Source: Sodalis sp. dw_96 (GTDB taxonomy: Bacteria; Pseudomonadota; Gammaproteobacteria; Enterobacterales; Enterobacteriaceae). From it: DNA of 64,000 bases. Under the pieces are notes generated by a model. It saw nothing but the letters and a program-made list of their open reading frames with translations. It was not told where the DNA came from and ran no database searches. This document shows, in pieces, positions 19,421 to 30,103 of this stretch (position 1 is its first letter; each line of letters begins with the position of its first letter). A program made the position numbers and the translations under genes. Location of the stretch: assembly GCF_018449575.1 (NCBI RefSeq), contig NZ_JAAVUT010000001.1, forward strand, positions 434,001 through 498,000, read 5' to 3'.

Positions 19421-19995
19421 AATGATTTCCATTGAGGTATGAGTAATGGGAAGCCCGCGTGTCCGCGGCGCGCCGATGAAGTTGATAGCGGCAGAGCCGT
19501 GCCCGCTTCCTGGTGTCAGGATAAATCCAGGAAAAGCCTGCCGGCCGATCCGGCGAAGGTCCTTGACGAACGTCCGTACCGACCGGACCGCCGGGGACTG
19601 TTATGTGCTATCAGTTCGCATGGTAGGGCGTCTGGGCGGGGGAGACTATTATCTCTATGTATAACAAGAGTGCTGCTGGGTATAGTAAATTTGATGGCGC
19701 AAAAAAAGTGCTCTTATTGTCTACAACAACATAATGTTGCCTCGACCATGTGGATTATAAAATAAATTTTCAGGGAGTTTCGCAATGTAATGAAACCCGG
19801 CTTTTTTCTTTTGATTATTATTGATAAAGTATTTTTTAAATCAGACAGCACCATGTCTTTGTTAATAAAATTTTCGTAAAGTATTTAAAATTTTTCGTAA
19901 GGCATTTTGGTTTTTATTCGGTGAGTTAATTAAATTGGCGCTACATCAAAAAATAAAAACGTGACGATAAGTGTCGCATCGACTAAGGAGATCTG
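19421..19995. other. divergent intergenic region entering an AT-rich islet
   Basis: The left half has normal GC content and should hold the promoter of the minus-strand hydrolase. A plus-strand open frame at 19439-19765 has no protein-like character and is rejected. From about 19690 the sequence becomes strongly AT-rich and continues so into the membrane-protein pseudogene. A 33-base sequence at 19648-19680 recurs at 21125-21157. Confidence 0.6.
19648..19680 (+). repeat. left copy of a ~33-bp direct repeat flanking the AT-rich islet
   Basis: The first 17 bases, ATTATCTCTATGTATAAC, differ from the copy at 21125 at one position, and the following AAGAGTGCTGCTGGG part is similar with a one-base gap. 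Both copies contain a TATAAC hexamer that could be a -10 box. The repeat may mark the ends of an inserted segment or be a shared promoter/operator. Confidence 0.55.
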
Positions 19996-20808
19996 ATGCA
20001 TGGGTTATATGATATTTTTGAGAAAACATACTTCAAGAGTCTTGAGGATAGAGAGAAAATAATCGGCAGAGTCCAATTAAATTTTACTATTTATGTCAGT
20101 ATGCTTGCTGTGATTTTTTACATGCTGCGCATAGTGGACTACAATGAAAAAATAATTTCGTTGATAATGTTTTTTGTGGCGCTTTTAAGCTGTTTATCAT
20201 CAATGTTGACATCGCTTTATTTCGCTTACAAAACCCTCTGTGGAAATTATGATTACCGTTATTTTAAACCTCATCACAAAGTATCGGGATATATCAATAA
20301 TTTACAAAAATATCGTAATAAATCAGAACAATATAATACAAAAAATAATGAAATCTCCATGCATAGTATTGGATTTTAAATAAAAAGGTATATATTTTAT
20401 GTAGTGGGTTGTTGCAGTGATGAGAACACCCATCTCAATAAAAAGCGGATGTTCTTTTTGAAAAAATCAATGGGATGGCTCTGGATTTCCGGTGCTTTAT
20501 TCGTTATGGCTTCAGCAGTTTTCGCAATAGTTGATCTTGACGTATCCTCACCTAGAAAGGATACTTTGGTCAAAGATCTGACCGTGGCGAATGAAATTAA
20601 AAGTTTTGGTCAACATGTTATAAATGAAATGAGATACTCTATGTCTAATAACGAAGAAAACAAGGCAAATGGAAGTGAAAGCTCCAACGCGAACACTATC
20701 TCTCAGCAATGTGATGTCGATGAAATACCCACCAAGCCAATTCCACCTACATATGAAATTATTTCAGATAGTTATAATATTTTTAATATGAAATGGACTG
20801 AAGACTGA
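19996..20808 (+). pseudogene. three-helix membrane protein gene split by an in-frame stop
   Basis: Two open segments, 19996-20379 and 20404-20808, lie in the same frame and are separated only by a TAA at 20377-20379 and eight sense codons. Read through, they give about 270 residues: two transmembrane helices (FTIYVSMLAVIFYML and IISLIMFFVALLSCLSSML), a charged linker, a third helix (WLWISGALFVMASAVFAIV) followed by DLDVSSPRK, and a polar tail. The second segment has no proper start or ribosome binding site. The layout recalls small SLATT-like membrane proteins, but I cannot assign a family. Base composition is far more AT-rich than the surroundings, which suggests transfer. Confidence 0.65.
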
Positions 20809-21219
20809 ACGGTCGAAAAATTTCGGCCTCCAGGTCTCTTAAAAAACTTCGAGGCTGTTCCTAAATTCTATCATAAAGTAATGTTTGAAGTGATAAATTC
20901 ATCTGTTTCCACTCTCTTAACGCTATAACCTTATTTCCGTGGAAATCTGCCCGATTCTGACAACCGTTTCCTTACATTAATCACTCCTAATTAGGTCAAT
21001 GTAAGCTTCTGGGCAATTTATTCTGGGATGAGCGCGTTTTCGTCAAACTCCCCCCGACAGAACGGTTTATCCACGCGTTAACACCTGTTTTCGCATCTAT
21101 GAGTCGCCGCCCTCCGGCAAAACCATTATCTCTTTGTATAACTAGACGCTGCTCCGGCTTGCCGACCATAATCCGGTCATTGTCCATGCCGCACTGGCCC
21201 TCACGGTTTCGGAGGTTTT
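20809..21219. other. intergenic region before the amidohydrolase gene
   Basis: AT-rich to about 20990, then back to normal composition. An imperfect hairpin (GGTCGAAA with TTTCGGCC, about 20811-20829) directly follows the membrane-protein pseudogene but lacks a T-run. A small minus-strand frame at 20996-21187 is not convincing. The right part should hold the amidohydrolase promoter; its TTTCGGAGG ribosome binding site is clear. Confidence 0.55.
21125..21157 (+). repeat. right copy of the ~33-bp direct repeat flanking the AT-rich islet
   Basis: ATTATCTCTTTGTATAAC followed by TAGACGCTGCTCCGG corresponds to 19648-19680 with a handful of differences. It lies about 63 bases before the amidohydrolase start, in a suitable place for a promoter element. 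Confidence 0.55.
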
Positions 21220-23079
21220 ATGGTTTCGCCCAATAAAGCAGAGTTAATCCTGATAAACGGGAAATTTCATACCCTCGATCGGCAAAAGCCCCTTGCCGAT
21301 GCGGTCGCCGTCAGCGGCGGCAAATTTCTGGAAGTGGGGACCCGTGCAGAGGTGATGCGCCACGGCGACGATAAAACCCAAGTGATTGACCTCGGAGGAC
21401 GGACGGTCATCCCCGGTTTGAACGATTCCCACCTGCACCTTATCCGCGGCGGACTGAACTATAACCTGGAATTACGCTGGGAAGGGGTGCCGTCGCTGTC
21501 CGACGCCCTGGCCATGTTGAAAAAACAGGCGGATCGCACGCCTCAGCCGCAGTGGGTCAGGGTAGTGGGGGGCTGGACCGAGTTCCAGTTCGCGGAAAGG
21601 CGCATGCCGACCCTGGAAGAACTGAATGCGGCGGCGCCGGATACGCCGGTGTTTGTGTTGCATCTTTACGATCGGGCCTTGCTTAATCAGGCGGCGCTGC
21701 GGGTGGTGGGCTACACCAAGGACACCCCCAATCCTCCAGGCGGCGAAATCCAGCGCGACAAGGCGGGCAATCCCACCGGTATGTTGATAGCCAAGCCTAA
21801 TGCCATGATCCTCTACGCTACCCTGGCCAAAGGGCCGACCCTGCCGCTGGAATACCAGGTGAATTCCACCCGGCAGTTTCTGCGCGAGCTTAACCGGCTG
21901 GGATTGACCAGTGTAATCGATGCCGGCGGCGGCTTTCAAAATTATCCCGATGATTACAAGGTGGTGGAGCAACTGGCTAAAGAGGGTCAACTCACCGTGC
22001 GCATTGCCTATAATCTGTTCACCCAACGCAAAGGCGGGGAGCTGGATGACTTTAAGCGTTGGACCGATATGGTAAAGCCGGGACAAGGGGATGATTTTTA
22101 CCGGCAAAACGGCGCCGGAGAGATGCTGGTGTTTTCCGCCGCTGATTTTGAGGATTTCCTCCAGCCCCGTCCCGATCTGGACCCCGGCATGGAGGGCGAA
22201 CTGGAGGCGGTAGTCAGACATCTGGTGGGCCAGCGCTGGCCGTTCCGGCTGCATGCTACCTATAACGAGTCCATCAGCCGGATGCTCGACGTGTTTGAAA
22301 AAGTGGACAAGGATATCCCGTTCGACGGCCTGCACTGGTTTTTTGACCATGCGGAAACCATCACCAGCAAAAATATCGAACGGGTGCGGGCGCTCGGCGG
22401 CGGTATCGCCATCCAGCACCGGATGGCATTCCAGGGAGAATATTTTGCCGAGCGCTACGGCGCGGCCGCCGCCGCCCAGACGCCGCCGGTGGCGCGTATG
22501 CTGGAAATGGGTATACCGGTGGGCGCCGGTACCGATGCCACCCGGGTGGCCAGTTATAATCCCTGGACCTCGCTGTACTGGATGGTCTCCGGCCGCACCG
22601 TCGGCGGCATGAAGCTGTTTGACAGCGTGAACCGGTTGTCCCGGGATACCGCCCTGGAATTATATACCGCGGGCAGCGCCTGGTTTTCTAGCGAACAGGG
22701 TAAGAAAGGGCATATCCAGGCCGGCCAGCTGGCGGATCTGGCGGTGTTGACAGCGGATTTTTTCACTGTCCCGGAAGAGGAGATCAAGTCCATTGAATCG
22801 CTGATGACCGTGGTGGGCGGCAAGGTGGTCTACGCCGCCGGTGAATTATCGTCCCATGGCCCGGCGGCGATTCCGGTAGTGCCGGATTGGTCTCCCGTCA
22901 CCCTGGTGCCGGGGCATTACCGCCCGCTGGCCGCCAGCGCATGCCTGTTGCCACATAGCTGCATCGGCGCCTGCGGCGTCCATGGCCACGCTCATGACAA
23001 TGCCCGGCGTTCGGCGGTGCCGGTATCGGATCATACCGGGTTCTGGGGTGCGCTGGGCTGCAGCTGCTTTGCGTTTTAA
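21220..23079 (+). CDS. amidohydrolase family protein (YtcJ/NfdA-like)
   Basis: Predicted metal-dependent hydrolase of 619 residues. The first metal-binding motif, NDSHLHL (His71 and His73), follows VIPGLNDS. Later metal-site and core stretches are LHWFFDHAETI, GIAIQHRMAFQGE and GIPVGAGTDATRV. The N-terminal composite sheet begins LILINGKFHTLD and returns near GQLADLAVLTADFF. The long C-terminal tail ending in GFWGALGCSCFAF is normal for this subgroup. The gene starts an operon with the DoxX and MFS genes, four bases and a short overlap away. The substrate, an amide, carbamate or cyclic amide, cannot be told from sequence. Confidence 0.88.
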   Translation: MVSPNKAELILINGKFHTLDRQKPLADAVAVSGGKFLEVGTRAEVMRHGDDKTQVIDLGGRTVIPGLNDSHLHLIRGGLNYNLELRWEGVPSLSDALAMLKKQADRTPQPQWVRVVGGWTEFQFAERRMPTLEELNAAAPDTPVFVLHLYDRALLNQAALRVVGYTKDTPNPPGGEIQRDKAGNPTGMLIAKPNAMILYATLAKGPTLPLEYQVNSTRQFLRELNRLGLTSVIDAGGGFQNYPDDYKVVEQLAKEGQLTVRIAYNLFTQRKGGELDDFKRWTDMVKPGQGDDFYRQNGAGEMLVFSAADFEDFLQPRPDLDPGMEGELEAVVRHLVGQRWPFRLHATYNESISRMLDVFEKVDKDIPFDGLHWFFDHAETITSKNIERVRALGGGIAIQHRMAFQGEYFAERYGAAAAAQTPPVARMLEMGIPVGAGTDATRVASYNPWTSLYWMVSGRTVGGMKLFDSVNRLSRDTALELYTAGSAWFSSEQGKKGHIQAGQLADLAVLTADFFTVPEEEIKSIESLMTVVGGKVVYAAGELSSHGPAAIPVVPDWSPVTLVPGHYRPLAASACLLPHSCIGACGVHGHAHDNARRSAVPVSDHTGFWGALGCSCFAF

Positions 23080-23083
23080 TACC

Positions 23084-23503
23084 ATGAAAATATTCGGGAT
23101 AACGCCTTTGACCCCCCGCATCGATCTGGGTCTGCTGTTCCTGCGGCTCTCCGGCTGCTTTATGCTGCTGTACGTGCATGGCATACCCAAGGTGCTGCAT
23201 TTCAATGAACAATTGACGCAGATCGAGGATCCTTTCGGCCTGGGACCCTATTTAAACCTGTTGCCGGCCATTTTCGCCGAAGTAGTGTGCCCGATTTTTA
23301 TCATTTTGGGAGTCGCCGCCCGGTTGGCCTGCCTGCCGATTATCCTGGTGCTGCTGGTGGCCATGCTGGCGGTCCATCCCGAGTGGACGGTGGCGGAAGG
23401 GCAGTTCGGCTGGCTGCTGCTGATTATATTTATCACGCTGGCGGTATGCGGCCCGGGACGGTGGCGCATACCGCCGGGTTTCGCGGGGGAAATCCATGAC
23501 TGA
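23084..23503 (+). CDS. DoxX-family membrane protein
   Basis: A 139-residue inner-membrane protein with four hydrophobic helices (starting LGLLFLRLSGCFMLLYVHGI, then LLPAIFAEVVCPIFIILGVA and others), matching the DoxX family. The ATG at 23084 is four bases after the amidohydrolase stop; longer in-frame starts lie inside that gene and are rejected. The stop overlaps the MFS start by 8 bases. DoxX proteins accompany oxidoreductase and hydrolase operons; a biochemical role here is unknown. Confidence 0.8.
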   Translation: MKIFGITPLTPRIDLGLLFLRLSGCFMLLYVHGIPKVLHFNEQLTQIEDPFGLGPYLNLLPAIFAEVVCPIFIILGVAARLACLPIILVLLVAMLAVHPEWTVAEGQFGWLLLIIFITLAVCGPGRWRIPPGFAGEIHD

Positions 23504-25103
23504 CGCCGAAGAGAGCCGGCCCAATATCCCGGTTACCGGCGGTTTTTCTCCCTGGAGTCCGCTGCGGCAACCGGTCTTTCGCATACTGTGGATAGCTACC
23601 GTGGTGTCCAATATCGGTTCCTGGATGAGCGACGTGGGCACCAGTTGGATGATGTTGTTGCTTAATCCCGATCCGCTATGGGTGGCGCTGGTACAGGCCG
23701 CCGGCAGCCTGCCGATGTTTCTGTTCGCATTGCCCTCGGGCGTCATGGCCGATATCGTCGATCGGCGCCGCTACCTGTTGTTTTCCCAGCTTTGGGTGTT
23801 TATCGCCGCCTCCGGCCTGGGCCTGCTGGTTCTCAGCGGGCACGTGACGCCCATTGGCCTGCTGGCGGCGGCGTTTTTGCTGAGCACCGGGGCGGCCATG
23901 AGTTCGCCCCCTTTTCAGGCCATCGTGCCGGAACTGGTGGCTAAATCTGAGCTGCCTTCGGCCATCGCCCTCAATTCCCTGGGCATTAATATCAGTCGGG
24001 CCATCGGTCCGGCCCTGGGTGGGCTGATTTTGTCCTTTGCCGGGCCGGGGGTGGTATTTTTGCTCAATGCGCTTTCGGTATTGGGGGTGGGTTTTGTACT
24101 GTATCGCTGGAAAGCCGAACCCACCATCCAGCGGTTGCCTCCCGAACACTTTTTTTCCGCCGTGGGGGCGGGACTGCGTTATGTCCACTCGGCGCCGGTA
24201 TTAAGAAACGTACTCGTGCGCGCCCTGGCGTTTTTCCTGTTCGGCAGCGCCGGCTGGGCCTTGCTGCCGCTGGTGGCGCGCCGGGAACTGGGGCTGGGGC
24301 CCGGGGGCTACGGCGTTCTGCTGGCGTCTATCGGCATCGGCGCGGTGTGCGGTGCCATACTGCTGCCGGGGCTGCGAAAAAAACTCTCCCCGGATCGCCT
24401 GACGGTGCTGGCCAGCCTGCTGTTTGCGCTGACCATGCTGGCCCTGGCGTTTATCCGATATTTTTGGGTTTTGACCGCCATTGAGTTTTTTACCGGTTTT
24501 GCTTGGATTACTATCCTATCAACCCTCAACGTCGGCGCGCAGCGCAGCGCGGCCCGTTGGGTCAAGGCCCGCGCCCTGGCGGTATATCTCACGGTGTTTT
24601 TCGGTTCCATGACGCTGGGCAGCGCCATCTGGGGCCAACTGGCGTCGAAGGCCGGTATTCGCATCGCCCTTTGCGCGGCGGCCGTCGGCATGATCCTGTC
24701 CACCGCCGCCGCCCTGCGCTGGCGCTTGGATAAAGATCCCGATTTAAACCTGGATACCAGCGAACATCCCCTGGCCCCGGCGCCGGACTTGCAGCATGAG
24801 CGAGGGCCGGTAATGGTCAGCATCGAATATGAGATAGACCCGGCCCAGTCACGAGCGTTTTTGCTGGCCGTCCAGGAAATGCGCCGGGTGCGGCGGCGCG
24901 GCGGCGCGATGACCTGGGCTGTCTATCAGGATGTCCAACTGCCGGGCAAATTCGTGGAAGTGTTTGTGGTCGGTTCCTGGCTTGAGCATCTCAGGCAACA
25001 CGAACGCCATACCGTAAATGATCGTCTTATCCAAAGCCGGGTGCAGGCCTTTCACCAGGGAGCTGGGCCGCCGGTGGTGCGCCACATGGTAGCGCCCGGT
25101 TAA
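23496..25103 (+). CDS. MFS transporter with C-terminal ABM-like domain
   Basis: A 535-residue protein. Residues 20-425 form a 12-helix major facilitator transporter of the EntS-like (MFS_3) branch, with [17 protein letters not shown] as the loop 2-3 motif. The last 105 residues are soluble: [19 protein letters not shown], then an acid-free middle with TWAVYQDV and [17 protein letters not shown]. This matches the ferredoxin-like antibiotic-biosynthesis-monooxygenase (ABM) fold. The fusion occurs in some MFS_3 families. It is the third gene of the amidohydrolase operon and probably exports or imports its substrate or product. A hairpin terminator follows. Confidence 0.85.
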   Translation: MTDAEESRPNIPVTGGFSPWSPLRQPVFRILWIATVVSNIGSWMSDVGTSWMMLLLNPDPLWVALVQAAGSLPMFLFALPSGVMADIVDRRRYLLFSQLWVFIAASGLGLLVLSGHVTPIGLLAAAFLLSTGAAMSSPPFQAIVPELVAKSELPSAIALNSLGINISRAIGPALGGLILSFAGPGVVFLLNALSVLGVGFVLYRWKAEPTIQRLPPEHFFSAVGAGLRYVHSAPVLRNVLVRALAFFLFGSAGWALLPLVARRELGLGPGGYGVLLASIGIGAVCGAILLPGLRKKLSPDRLTVLASLLFALTMLALAFIRYFWVLTAIEFFTGFAWITILSTLNVGAQRSAARWVKARALAVYLTVFFGSMTLGSAIWGQLASKAGIRIALCAAAVGMILSTAAALRWRLDKDPDLNLDTSEHPLAPAPDLQHERGPVMVSIEYEIDPAQSRAFLLAVQEMRRVRRRGGAMTWAVYQDVQLPGKFVEVFVVGSWLEHLRQHERHTVNDRLIQSRVQAFHQGAGPPVVRHMVAPG

Positions 25104-25110
25104 CACGTCT

Positions 25111-25133
25111 GGACCTGACGCACAGGTCTTTTT
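25111..25133 (+). terminator. rho-independent terminator after the amidohydrolase operon
   Basis: GACCTG at 25112-25117 pairs with CAGGTC at 25123-25128 across a five-base loop, followed by five T residues. It ends the amidohydrolase-DoxX-MFS unit and isolates the next gene. Confidence 0.7.
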
Positions 25134-25201
25134 CCAAACTGGTTCCCATGCCAGACATAGCGACACGTCACCCTTCATATCAATCACTTGTGGAGAACAT
25201 C

Positions 25202-26023
25202 ATGAGTACTATCACTACCAATGACGGCACCAGCATTGCTTATAAAGATTGGGGCAAAGGCCAGCCTATCCTGTTCTCCCATGGTTGGCCCCTGGCGGGT
25301 GATGCCTGGGAGGCGCAGATGCTCTACTTCGGTCAGAAAGGTTTTAGGGTGATAGCACATGACCGCCGTAGCCACGGCGCCTCCGATCAAACCTGGGAAG
25401 GCAATAATATGGATCAGTATGCCGACGATCTGTCGGAGCTGATTGAACAGTTGGATTTGCAGGAGGTGATTCTGGTGGGTCACTCCACCGGCGGCGGAGA
25501 AGTGGCCCATTACATCGGCCGCCACGGCACCGCGCGCGTTGCCCGCGTTGTGTTGGTGGGCGCGGTTCCGCCGTTGATGCTGAAGACCCCGGACAATCCT
25601 GAAGGCGCGCCGCTGGAGGTTTTTGACGGCATCCGTAAAGGCACGGCCCTTGATCGCTCGCAGTTCTTCCTCGATCTGGCCCTGCCGTTTTATGGTTTCA
25701 ACCGTGAGGGCGTTAAATTGAATCAAGGGTTGCAAGAGTCATTCTGGCGTATGGGCATGCAGGGGGGAATAAAAGGCGAATACGATTGTGTGCATGAATT
25801 TTCCGAGGTGGATTACACCGGCGATCTGCTGAAAATTGATAAGCCCACGCTGATTATTCACGGCGATGACGACCAAATTGTCCCCATTGCCGCGGCGGGG
25901 CTGAAAAGCGCCAAACTGGTGAAAGGCGCCCAACTGAAAATTTATCCGGGCGGCTGCCACGGCCTGGCTCAGTTGCATGCCGAACAGTTTAACGCCGACC
26001 TGTTGGCATTTATCAAAGGGTAA
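25202..26023 (+). CDS. alpha/beta hydrolase, non-haem chloroperoxidase-like
   Basis: Cytoplasmic 273-residue alpha/beta hydrolase. The nucleophile elbow GHSTGG places Ser95, the oxyanion stretch is SHGWPL, the acid lies in [11 protein letters not shown] and the His in [10 protein letters not shown]. The sequence [17 protein letters not shown] and the overall length match the cofactor-free haloperoxidase/perhydrolase group, whose physiological role is usually ester or lactone hydrolysis. The ATG at 25202 follows TGGAGAA. It is transcribed separately from the amidohydrolase operon because a terminator lies between, but fits the same hydrolase theme. Confidence 0.88.
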   Translation: MSTITTNDGTSIAYKDWGKGQPILFSHGWPLAGDAWEAQMLYFGQKGFRVIAHDRRSHGASDQTWEGNNMDQYADDLSELIEQLDLQEVILVGHSTGGGEVAHYIGRHGTARVARVVLVGAVPPLMLKTPDNPEGAPLEVFDGIRKGTALDRSQFFLDLALPFYGFNREGVKLNQGLQESFWRMGMQGGIKGEYDCVHEFSEVDYTGDLLKIDKPTLIIHGDDDQIVPIAAAGLKSAKLVKGAQLKIYPGGCHGLAQLHAEQFNADLLAFIKG

Positions 26024-26316
26024 TGCGGTGCCGGATAAATGCGTATCTGCCGGCGTTGACTAAAAGGTAACGCGCCGGAGGGTAAATACTCATTTGCCTG
26101 CGTTTATCAACCAATAACCTGCTGCCATGCCCGCGCCGGTGAGTAAACCGGGGCGGTGCATCCCTGGGCCGCGGGTTTCCAAAACCTCCCTCTAAAAGCC
26201 CTCAGCGCCATAAAGCCGAAATTGCCGTTGTACAACGCCGTTCATGTCGGCGAAAAGCGCTGGTTTGCCCGGCAGCCCTGGATTATGCTGGGGTTTTAGC
26301 GCGCCAGGGAGATAAT

Positions 26317-27489
26317 ATGACCGCCAGCCTGATGATCGCCAACCGGCAAACCTGGTTCGGTACCGGCAGTATCAGCCAACTGATTCCCCTCTTGCAGTCC
26401 GATGCGCAACCCACGCTGCTGTTCAGCTGCCGCTCTTTCCTGGGCGGCCCGATCTATGCGGCGTTAGCGGATAGGCTGGCGCCGTTGCTGGCCGGCACGG
26501 AAATCGTCAGTCATGAGGCGTCGCCGCAGGATATTGACCGCTGGGTCGCCCGCTGGCGCGGCAAGGTGCGGCGGGTGGTGGCTATCGGCGGCGGCAGCGT
26601 GCTGGACGCCGCCAAGGCGTTTGCCGCACTGGTGGAGCATCCGCTGCCGGCCCTGCGCTATATGGAAAAGGTGGGTGATAGTAAAGTGAGCGGCGCTACT
26701 CTGCCGCTTATCGCCATCCCCACCACTGCCGGTACCGGCAGTGAAGTGACGCAAAATGCCGTTATTACCGACACCCATGTGTATAAGGTGAAAGCCTCGT
26801 TGCGCCACAACAACTTTGTGCCGCAGATGGCGATACTCGATCCGCAACTGCTGGCGGGAGCGCCGGACGCGGTGCTGGCCTATTGCGCCATTGATGCTTT
26901 CACTCACCTGTTTGAGTCTTACCTGTCCAAAACCGCCACCAGCCTCTCCCGCGAAATGTCCCTTACCGGCATTCGCCATTTCCTGCAGGCCTGGCCGGCG
27001 CTGAACCACGACGATGAGGCCCGTGAAGCCATTATGCAGGCCTCCTACCTGGGTGGCCTGACCCTGAGCATGGCGGGGCTGGGGGTTATCCACGGCATCG
27101 CCGGGGAAGTCGGCGCGTTGCGCAGCTATCACCATGGACAAATATGCGGTCGGCTGCTGCTGCCGTTCCTGGATGTGCTGGCGGAAAGCGAACAGCCGCG
27201 GCAGAGGGCGCTGATGACCGAACTGGCCCTCCGCCTGTTTCCCCGGGAGCAGGGCAATCCGGAACGCTATTTGTCGGCATTTATCACCCGCAATGCCATT
27301 GCTCCGTTCTGGCGGGAGGATTTGCCCCTGAGCCAGCAGGAACTGGCGGTCAGCCTGGAGAAATCCAACAGCAAGAATTCACTGCTTGAATATTCGCCGG
27401 CAGAGCGCCGGGGCATGATAGAAGGGGCATTTCGCATTGAGGACACGGAGGGTTCGGGGTACGGTGTTAGCGGGCCTACCGTGCCATGA
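26317..27489 (+). CDS. iron-containing alcohol dehydrogenase family protein
   Basis: A 390-residue group III dehydrogenase. The NAD-binding AIGGGSVLDAAKA motif and the PTTAGTGSEVT loop are clear. Metal-ligand regions follow in AIDAFTHLFESYLS, GVIHGIAGEVG and SYHHGQICG. It probably oxidises or reduces a small alcohol, aldehyde or phosphonate compound; the sequence does not decide which. The last dozen or so residues (GSGYGVSGPTVP) are encoded by a dispersed repeat that begins near 27450, so the C-terminus may be altered from the ancestral one. No partner gene adjoins it. Confidence 0.85.
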   Translation: MTASLMIANRQTWFGTGSISQLIPLLQSDAQPTLLFSCRSFLGGPIYAALADRLAPLLAGTEIVSHEASPQDIDRWVARWRGKVRRVVAIGGGSVLDAAKAFAALVEHPLPALRYMEKVGDSKVSGATLPLIAIPTTAGTGSEVTQNAVITDTHVYKVKASLRHNNFVPQMAILDPQLLAGAPDAVLAYCAIDAFTHLFESYLSKTATSLSREMSLTGIRHFLQAWPALNHDDEAREAIMQASYLGGLTLSMAGLGVIHGIAGEVGALRSYHHGQICGRLLLPFLDVLAESEQPRQRALMTELALRLFPREQGNPERYLSAFITRNAIAPFWREDLPLSQQELAVSLEKSNSKNSLLEYSPAERRGMIEGAFRIEDTEGSGYGVSGPTVP

Positions 27490-27560
27490 GGCGCTCGGTC
27501 GGGCGGAAAAACCACGCCCGATTCGACCTCATTGTCACGGTCTCCTTTTAACACGCGTTC
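27450..27560 (-). repeat. dispersed repeat R1, copy overlapping the alcohol dehydrogenase 3' end
   Basis: The reverse complement matches the tandem R1 array at 39094-39370, including CCTCATGG, TAGGCCCGC, TCGAATCGGGCGTGG and CGTGTTAAA. The hairpin TCGGGCG/CGCCCGA forms its centre. The copy begins inside the alcohol dehydrogenase gene and runs about 70 bases past the stop. It resembles short palindromic intergenic repeats that are moved in trans. Confidence 0.75.
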
Positions 27561-27600
27561 ACGTTGACATGCTCCGTCCCGGCCGGGCATTTTGTCAACA

Positions 27601-27633
27601 GGTGAAGGCCCATTCATTGAATGGGCCTTCACC
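27601..27633. terminator. perfect 16-bp palindrome between convergent genes
   Basis: The arms GGTGAAGGCCCATTCA and TGAATGGGCCTTCACC are perfectly complementary around one base. The site lies between the alcohol dehydrogenase and glpK, which converge, and would form a strong hairpin in RNA from either strand. No T-run follows, so it may act as a weak bidirectional terminator or as a processing or stability element. Confidence 0.6.
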
Positions 27634-27667
27634 TTGCTGAATAACCGGCTTATATCAAGATTGAACC

Positions 27668-29215
<1,548 letters not shown>

Positions 29216-29254
29216 TTATCGTTCTTATAATGGATACCATTTTTCTAGAGGATA

Positions 29255-30103
29255 CTAGGCTTTATGCTCGCTGCCGCTGGGGCGCGTCTCTTCCAGTCCG
29301 TCTTCGATCACCGCGGAAGGCAAATGAGGACCGATAAGCGCACGGTAGCCGAACGCTCCCAGGCACCCACCCACCACCGGCGCAATCAGCGGCACCAGGA
29401 AGTAGGGGATATCGCGTCCGCCGGTGAAGGCCACTTTGCCCCAGCCGGCCAGATAGGCGAATACCTTGGGTCCGAAATCACGGGCCGGGTTAAGGGCGAA
29501 GCCGGTCAGCGGTCCCATGGAGGCGCCAATCACCGCAATGAGCAGGCCGATGAGCAGCGGCGCCAGCGGTCCGCGGGGAATGCCGTTGCCGTCGTCGGTC
29601 AGCGCCAGGATCAGGCACAGCAGAATAGCGGCGATAACCGTTTCCACAAAGAACGCCTGCACCACGGTGATATGCGCATTGGGATAGGTGGAAAAAATGC
29701 TGGCGAGCTGCAGACTTTCCACGCTTCCCCGCACCATATGGTTCGCCTGTTCGAAATCAAAAAACAGGCTGTAGTAAAGGAAATAAACCACCGCCGCGCC
29801 GACAAAGGCGCCAAGCATTTGTGAGACGATATAGGGCAGCAATTTACGGCCTTCAAAATTGCCGAATAAACACAGGGCGATGGAAACCGCCGGACTGAGG
29901 TGGGCGCCGGACACCGCGGCGGTGAGATAAACCGCCATGGCGACGCCCATACCCCAGATAATGCTGATTTCCCATTGTCCGAAGCTGGCTCCCGCCAGTT
30001 TCAGTGCGGCGACGCAGCCGACTCCGAAGAATATTAACAGCGCTGTTCCAAGGAATTCCGCGATGCATTGGCCTTTTAGCGTAGGCGTTTTTTGTTGGGT
30101 CAT
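29255..30103 (-). CDS. glpF: glycerol facilitator GlpF with altered first NPA box
   Basis: Six-helix aquaglyceroporin for glycerol entry, nearly co-linear with E. coli GlpF: GSFGQWEIS region, FFDFEQANHMVRGSVES, GASMGPLTGFALNPARDFGP and GRDIPYFLVPL are conserved. The second pore box is normal (ALNPARD). The first reads HLSPAVS instead of HLNPAVT, an Asn to Ser change from an AGT codon at 29894-29896. The asparagines of both boxes line the pore, so transport may be changed. It is the first gene of the glpFK operon, with a 400-base upstream region. Confidence 0.95.
   Translation of the reverse strand: MTQQKTPTLKGQCIAEFLGTALLIFFGVGCVAALKLAGASFGQWEISIIWGMGVAMAVYLTAAVSGAHLSPAVSIALCLFGNFEGRKLLPYIVSQMLGAFVGAAVVYFLYYSLFFDFEQANHMVRGSVESLQLASIFSTYPNAHITVVQAFFVETVIAAILLCLILALTDDGNGIPRGPLAPLLIGLLIAVIGASMGPLTGFALNPARDFGPKVFAYLAGWGKVAFTGGRDIPYFLVPLIAPVVGGCLGAFGYRALIGPHLPSAVIEDGLEETRPSGSEHKA

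Noticed and set aside
19439-19765. 108-codon plus-strand open frame upstream of the AT-rich islet
   Set aside because: No ribosome binding site, erratic composition crossing the GC/AT border, no family resemblance.
21472-22419. 315-codon minus-strand open frame inside the amidohydrolase gene
   Set aside because: Shadow of a well-supported gene; no ribosome binding site or domain.
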